Both the position numbers and the translations under genes were made by a program. Below, piece by piece: positions 31,839 to 33,768 of a DNA stretch of 33,768 nucleotides; position 1 is the first letter of the stretch; each line of letters opens with the position of its first letter. The notes beneath the pieces are model-generated. The model did no database searches and was not told the DNA's origin. It saw only the letters and a program-made list of their open reading frames with translations. The DNA comes from Klebsormidium nitens (Eukaryota; Streptophyta; Klebsormidiophyceae; Klebsormidiales; Klebsormidiaceae). The stretch covers positions 1 to 33,768 of the forward strand of contig DF237723.1 in assembly GCA_000708835.1 (NCBI GenBank), read 5' to 3'.

Positions 31839-32812
31839 TGCTAGAGCAATGCATAAAGCAAATAGGTCGCCACTATCAATGTCTTGTGCGTCTTAGCTTG
31901 TCTGGGATATATGACGTTTGGTGCTTCGTTTACGTGCGGTCAAGATGCGCCTCAGAAGAGACGTGAACTCCGTTGTGGAGGTTTTAGCACGATTAAAATG
32001 CTCTGCTTTCGACCTGCTTAGTGAGCTATTCGATGCAACCCAGGATGTATGATTCTGAGAAGATGTTGACAAGCACTGCACACACTCGCCTGCAAGAGAA
32101 CTCGCGAGCGCTGATGAACTGAGAAATATTCTGGATGGTCATCATTGCACATCATCGGATCATCTGGAATTACTAGTATCGCAATTTGGTGCATGTCGTA
32201 GGTACTGCCCCGGAGCTCCGCCCATGAAAGCTTTCAGGCGCTCACCGAAAAGGTCACCGACCAGACACGATGACCTATTCGAAGTCTTCCTGCAGTGCAA
32301 GTGGCGCATAGCGCAGTACGGTAAAAGCCGAATCGAAATGGGCGTGATCGGCGCCAAGCATATACATATCTAGTTGCATGTGGATTTGCAGCTAGTCACT
32401 GTCAATTCCTGCATGCGCAGTCCGGGGCCCCCAATTATATATATGCACTGCATACATTAATCCGGGGACGCAATTTATATTGCAGTCAATTGAGTACCGG
32501 TATACGATCTTGACCCAAAAAGAAAAATAATTGGGAATATACTGCCACTGGCACAAATTGTCGCATGGTGACTGTATTTGGAATGATGAGGGCGACGGTG
32601 CCAGCATGCATGTGCATCCGTCGATCGCGCTGTTGACCATGACCATGGAGTGATTGAATAACGTTAAGGTGCCTGACATTCAAGCTGAAAGGCTATTCAA
32701 TTTGAGAATCTAGAAGCCACGTGCTTCTACGCCTATTTCCAATGTAGAATACCCTGCATCAGCGTGCACCTCATATTAATGACCCTTACAACACGCAAGC
32801 ATGCCATGTAGC
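31839..32812. other. convergent intergenic space PTB / HAD phosphatase
   Basis: No gene was found between the PTB stop and the HAD-gene stop at 32813-32815. It holds both 3' ends and island D. Confidence 0.6.
32340..32640. repeat. CATGCA/ATATAT-rich palindromic island D
   Basis: Contains AGCATATACATATCTAG near 32357, CCTGCATGCGCAG near 32408, AATTATATATATGCACTGC near 32433, ACCGGTATACG near 32496 and CAGCATGCATGTGCATCC near 32602. Its vocabulary resembles islands A-C and it likewise lies between converging genes. Confidence 0.5.
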
Positions 32813-33383
32813 TCAGTTCGAAATAAGTATCCGAGGAAGTTGTTCTAGGTCGATTTGTGAAAGAGAGGAGAGTACGAGGTCAGCTTCGGGTTCCAACGAC
32901 GACCTTGGAAGTGTGTTCGTGACCCCAATAGCTAACGCGCCTGCAGCTTTTGCAGCTCTCAACCCAAGCACTGCATCTTCTATGATGACTGCTTCAGCTG
33001 GATTACTGCATCCTAGACGTTTCATCACTTCCACTGCACCGCAACACATGATGGGATGAGAAAGAATTACCATTGAGACAAAGCCAGGCAATCTTGGAGC
33101 AGCACTGAAAAGAAAATGTGTTTCAAAACCTCACGGTCAAGAAGTAAAAGCTAAGCCACAGCTAAATGTAAAGAGTCGAGTACGCAAGACACGCAATTGG
33201 AACAACAGCACTAAAAGGCTTACGGTAGACGTCTGGAGCGGGCTTGCCCGCCCGCACTTCGGTGGCGCTGACAACGTGGTCAACCTCAAAGGCGTCAGCC
33301 AGGCCCACTGCTCGAAGATTGTGCCAGATCTTTTCGAGCGTCCCGGACGAACCCACTCCAACCCGTATGCCCAACGCTTTGGC
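32813..33383 (-). CDS. HAD-superfamily phosphatase (subfamily IA, phosphoglucomutase-like), C-terminal part
   Basis: Two minus-strand exons are visible, 33383-33224 and 33033-32813 (phase 1; donor GTAAGC, acceptor GGTGCAG). They give the last 126 or so residues. Recognisable features are a motif II region (IRVGVGSSGTLEKI), a motif III Lys in RAGKPAPDVY, and a motif IV acid pair in AVIIEDAVLGLRAAKAAG, ending QLPRILISN. The catalytic N-terminal DxDG segment and the cap domain are missing. No match to them lies between 33384 and the right edge, so more exons must lie beyond it. Such enzymes remove phosphate from sugar phosphates, riboflavin precursors or similar metabolites; the substrate cannot be told from this half. 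Confidence 0.75.
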
Positions 33384-33768
33384 CTGCAAACTAGCAGAAA
33401 CCACCAATAAGGGTTGGCCCAGCTATTCAAGTTGAGAGTAACTGTAACGATTACGATTGGTTAAGCCTAACCTCGTTCTCGACAGGATTTCGTTGACCGC
33501 GAGTTAGCGAAACGGCGGTGGTTACGTCTTAACGACGCACTGCGTGGCTGTCTGCAAGACGGCGTAATATCCCGGATGGATCGGCTTCAGTGAGCCGATG
33601 TCACCGTTCAGGATAAGTTGTGTTCGGCTTCGCCGTTCGATGCAGCCAAGCTTATCTGTGCTCTGCACAGCTTGCGTGGCTGGTCTTGTCAAAGGTAGTG
33701 GACAAGAGAGAGCTATACGATTAGCCGCATAATCCACGTTGTATGTGGAGCTGTATGCTATTGATGTG
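33384..33768. other. right-edge segment, probably intron of the HAD gene
   Basis: It lies upstream of the first visible HAD exon and, on the minus strand, ends in a good acceptor (GCTAGTTTGCAG). I see no exon with HAD motif I, no other known gene and no repeat here. Confidence 0.45.

Noticed and set aside
33061-33110. Possible extra exon between the two HAD exons (acceptor TTTTCAG, donor GTAATT)
   Set aside because: Including it breaks the frame into the conserved EVMKRLGC segment; direct joining of 33224 to 33033 restores DVYLEVMKRLGC.

Overview
This is nuclear DNA from a photosynthetic eukaryote. Genes are split by GT-AG introns (plus two probable GC-AG introns), exons are GC-rich and introns are more AT-rich. 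Every recognisable protein has a plant-type relative. The best guess is a streptophyte, probably a charophyte alga of the Klebsormidium kind. The argument is that a mevalonate diphosphate decarboxylase gene is present (chlorophyte green algae lack the cytosolic mevalonate pathway), together with a SKP1-like 20/21-type gene and a plant-type three-RRM PTB gene. The genus is inference; nothing here proves it.

Eight genes were rebuilt by hand from splice sites, and their strands alternate strictly. (1) + 803-4653, GT61 Golgi glycosyltransferase. (2) - 7446-5644, mitochondrial bL25. (3) + 8511-10927, 80-residue conserved small protein. (4) - 16932-12267, mevalonate diphosphate decarboxylase (MVD), eight exons. 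(5) + 17535-20672, YigZ/IMPACT family protein with an N-terminal extension. (6) - 25980-21496, SKP1-like 21 type protein with a very long C-terminal extension. (7) + 26849-31838, polypyrimidine tract-binding protein, ten exons. (8) - from beyond the right edge to 32813, C-terminal part of a HAD-family phosphatase. The exons of the seven complete genes close in frame; the last two exon junctions of gene 6 are the least certain.

Because of the alternation, intergenic spaces are either divergent (7447-8510, 16933-17534, 25981-26848; likely shared promoters) or convergent (4654-5643, 10928-12266, 20673-21495, 31839-32812). Each convergent space contains an island rich in CATGCATG, CATATG and ATATAT words, and two islands share an exact 13-mer. 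This is the most distinctive large-scale signal in the window.

Introns carry the other notable structure: a roughly 300-bp imperfect foldback and a 16-bp perfect inverted repeat in the IMPACT-family gene, a 31-34-bp minisatellite in MVD, short duplications in bL25 and PTB, and a candidate stop-containing cassette exon behind a C-rich pyrimidine tract in PTB. The genes are unrelated housekeeping functions (wall/glycan synthesis, mitochondrial translation, isoprenoids, ubiquitination, splicing control). I see no operon, virus or complete mobile element.
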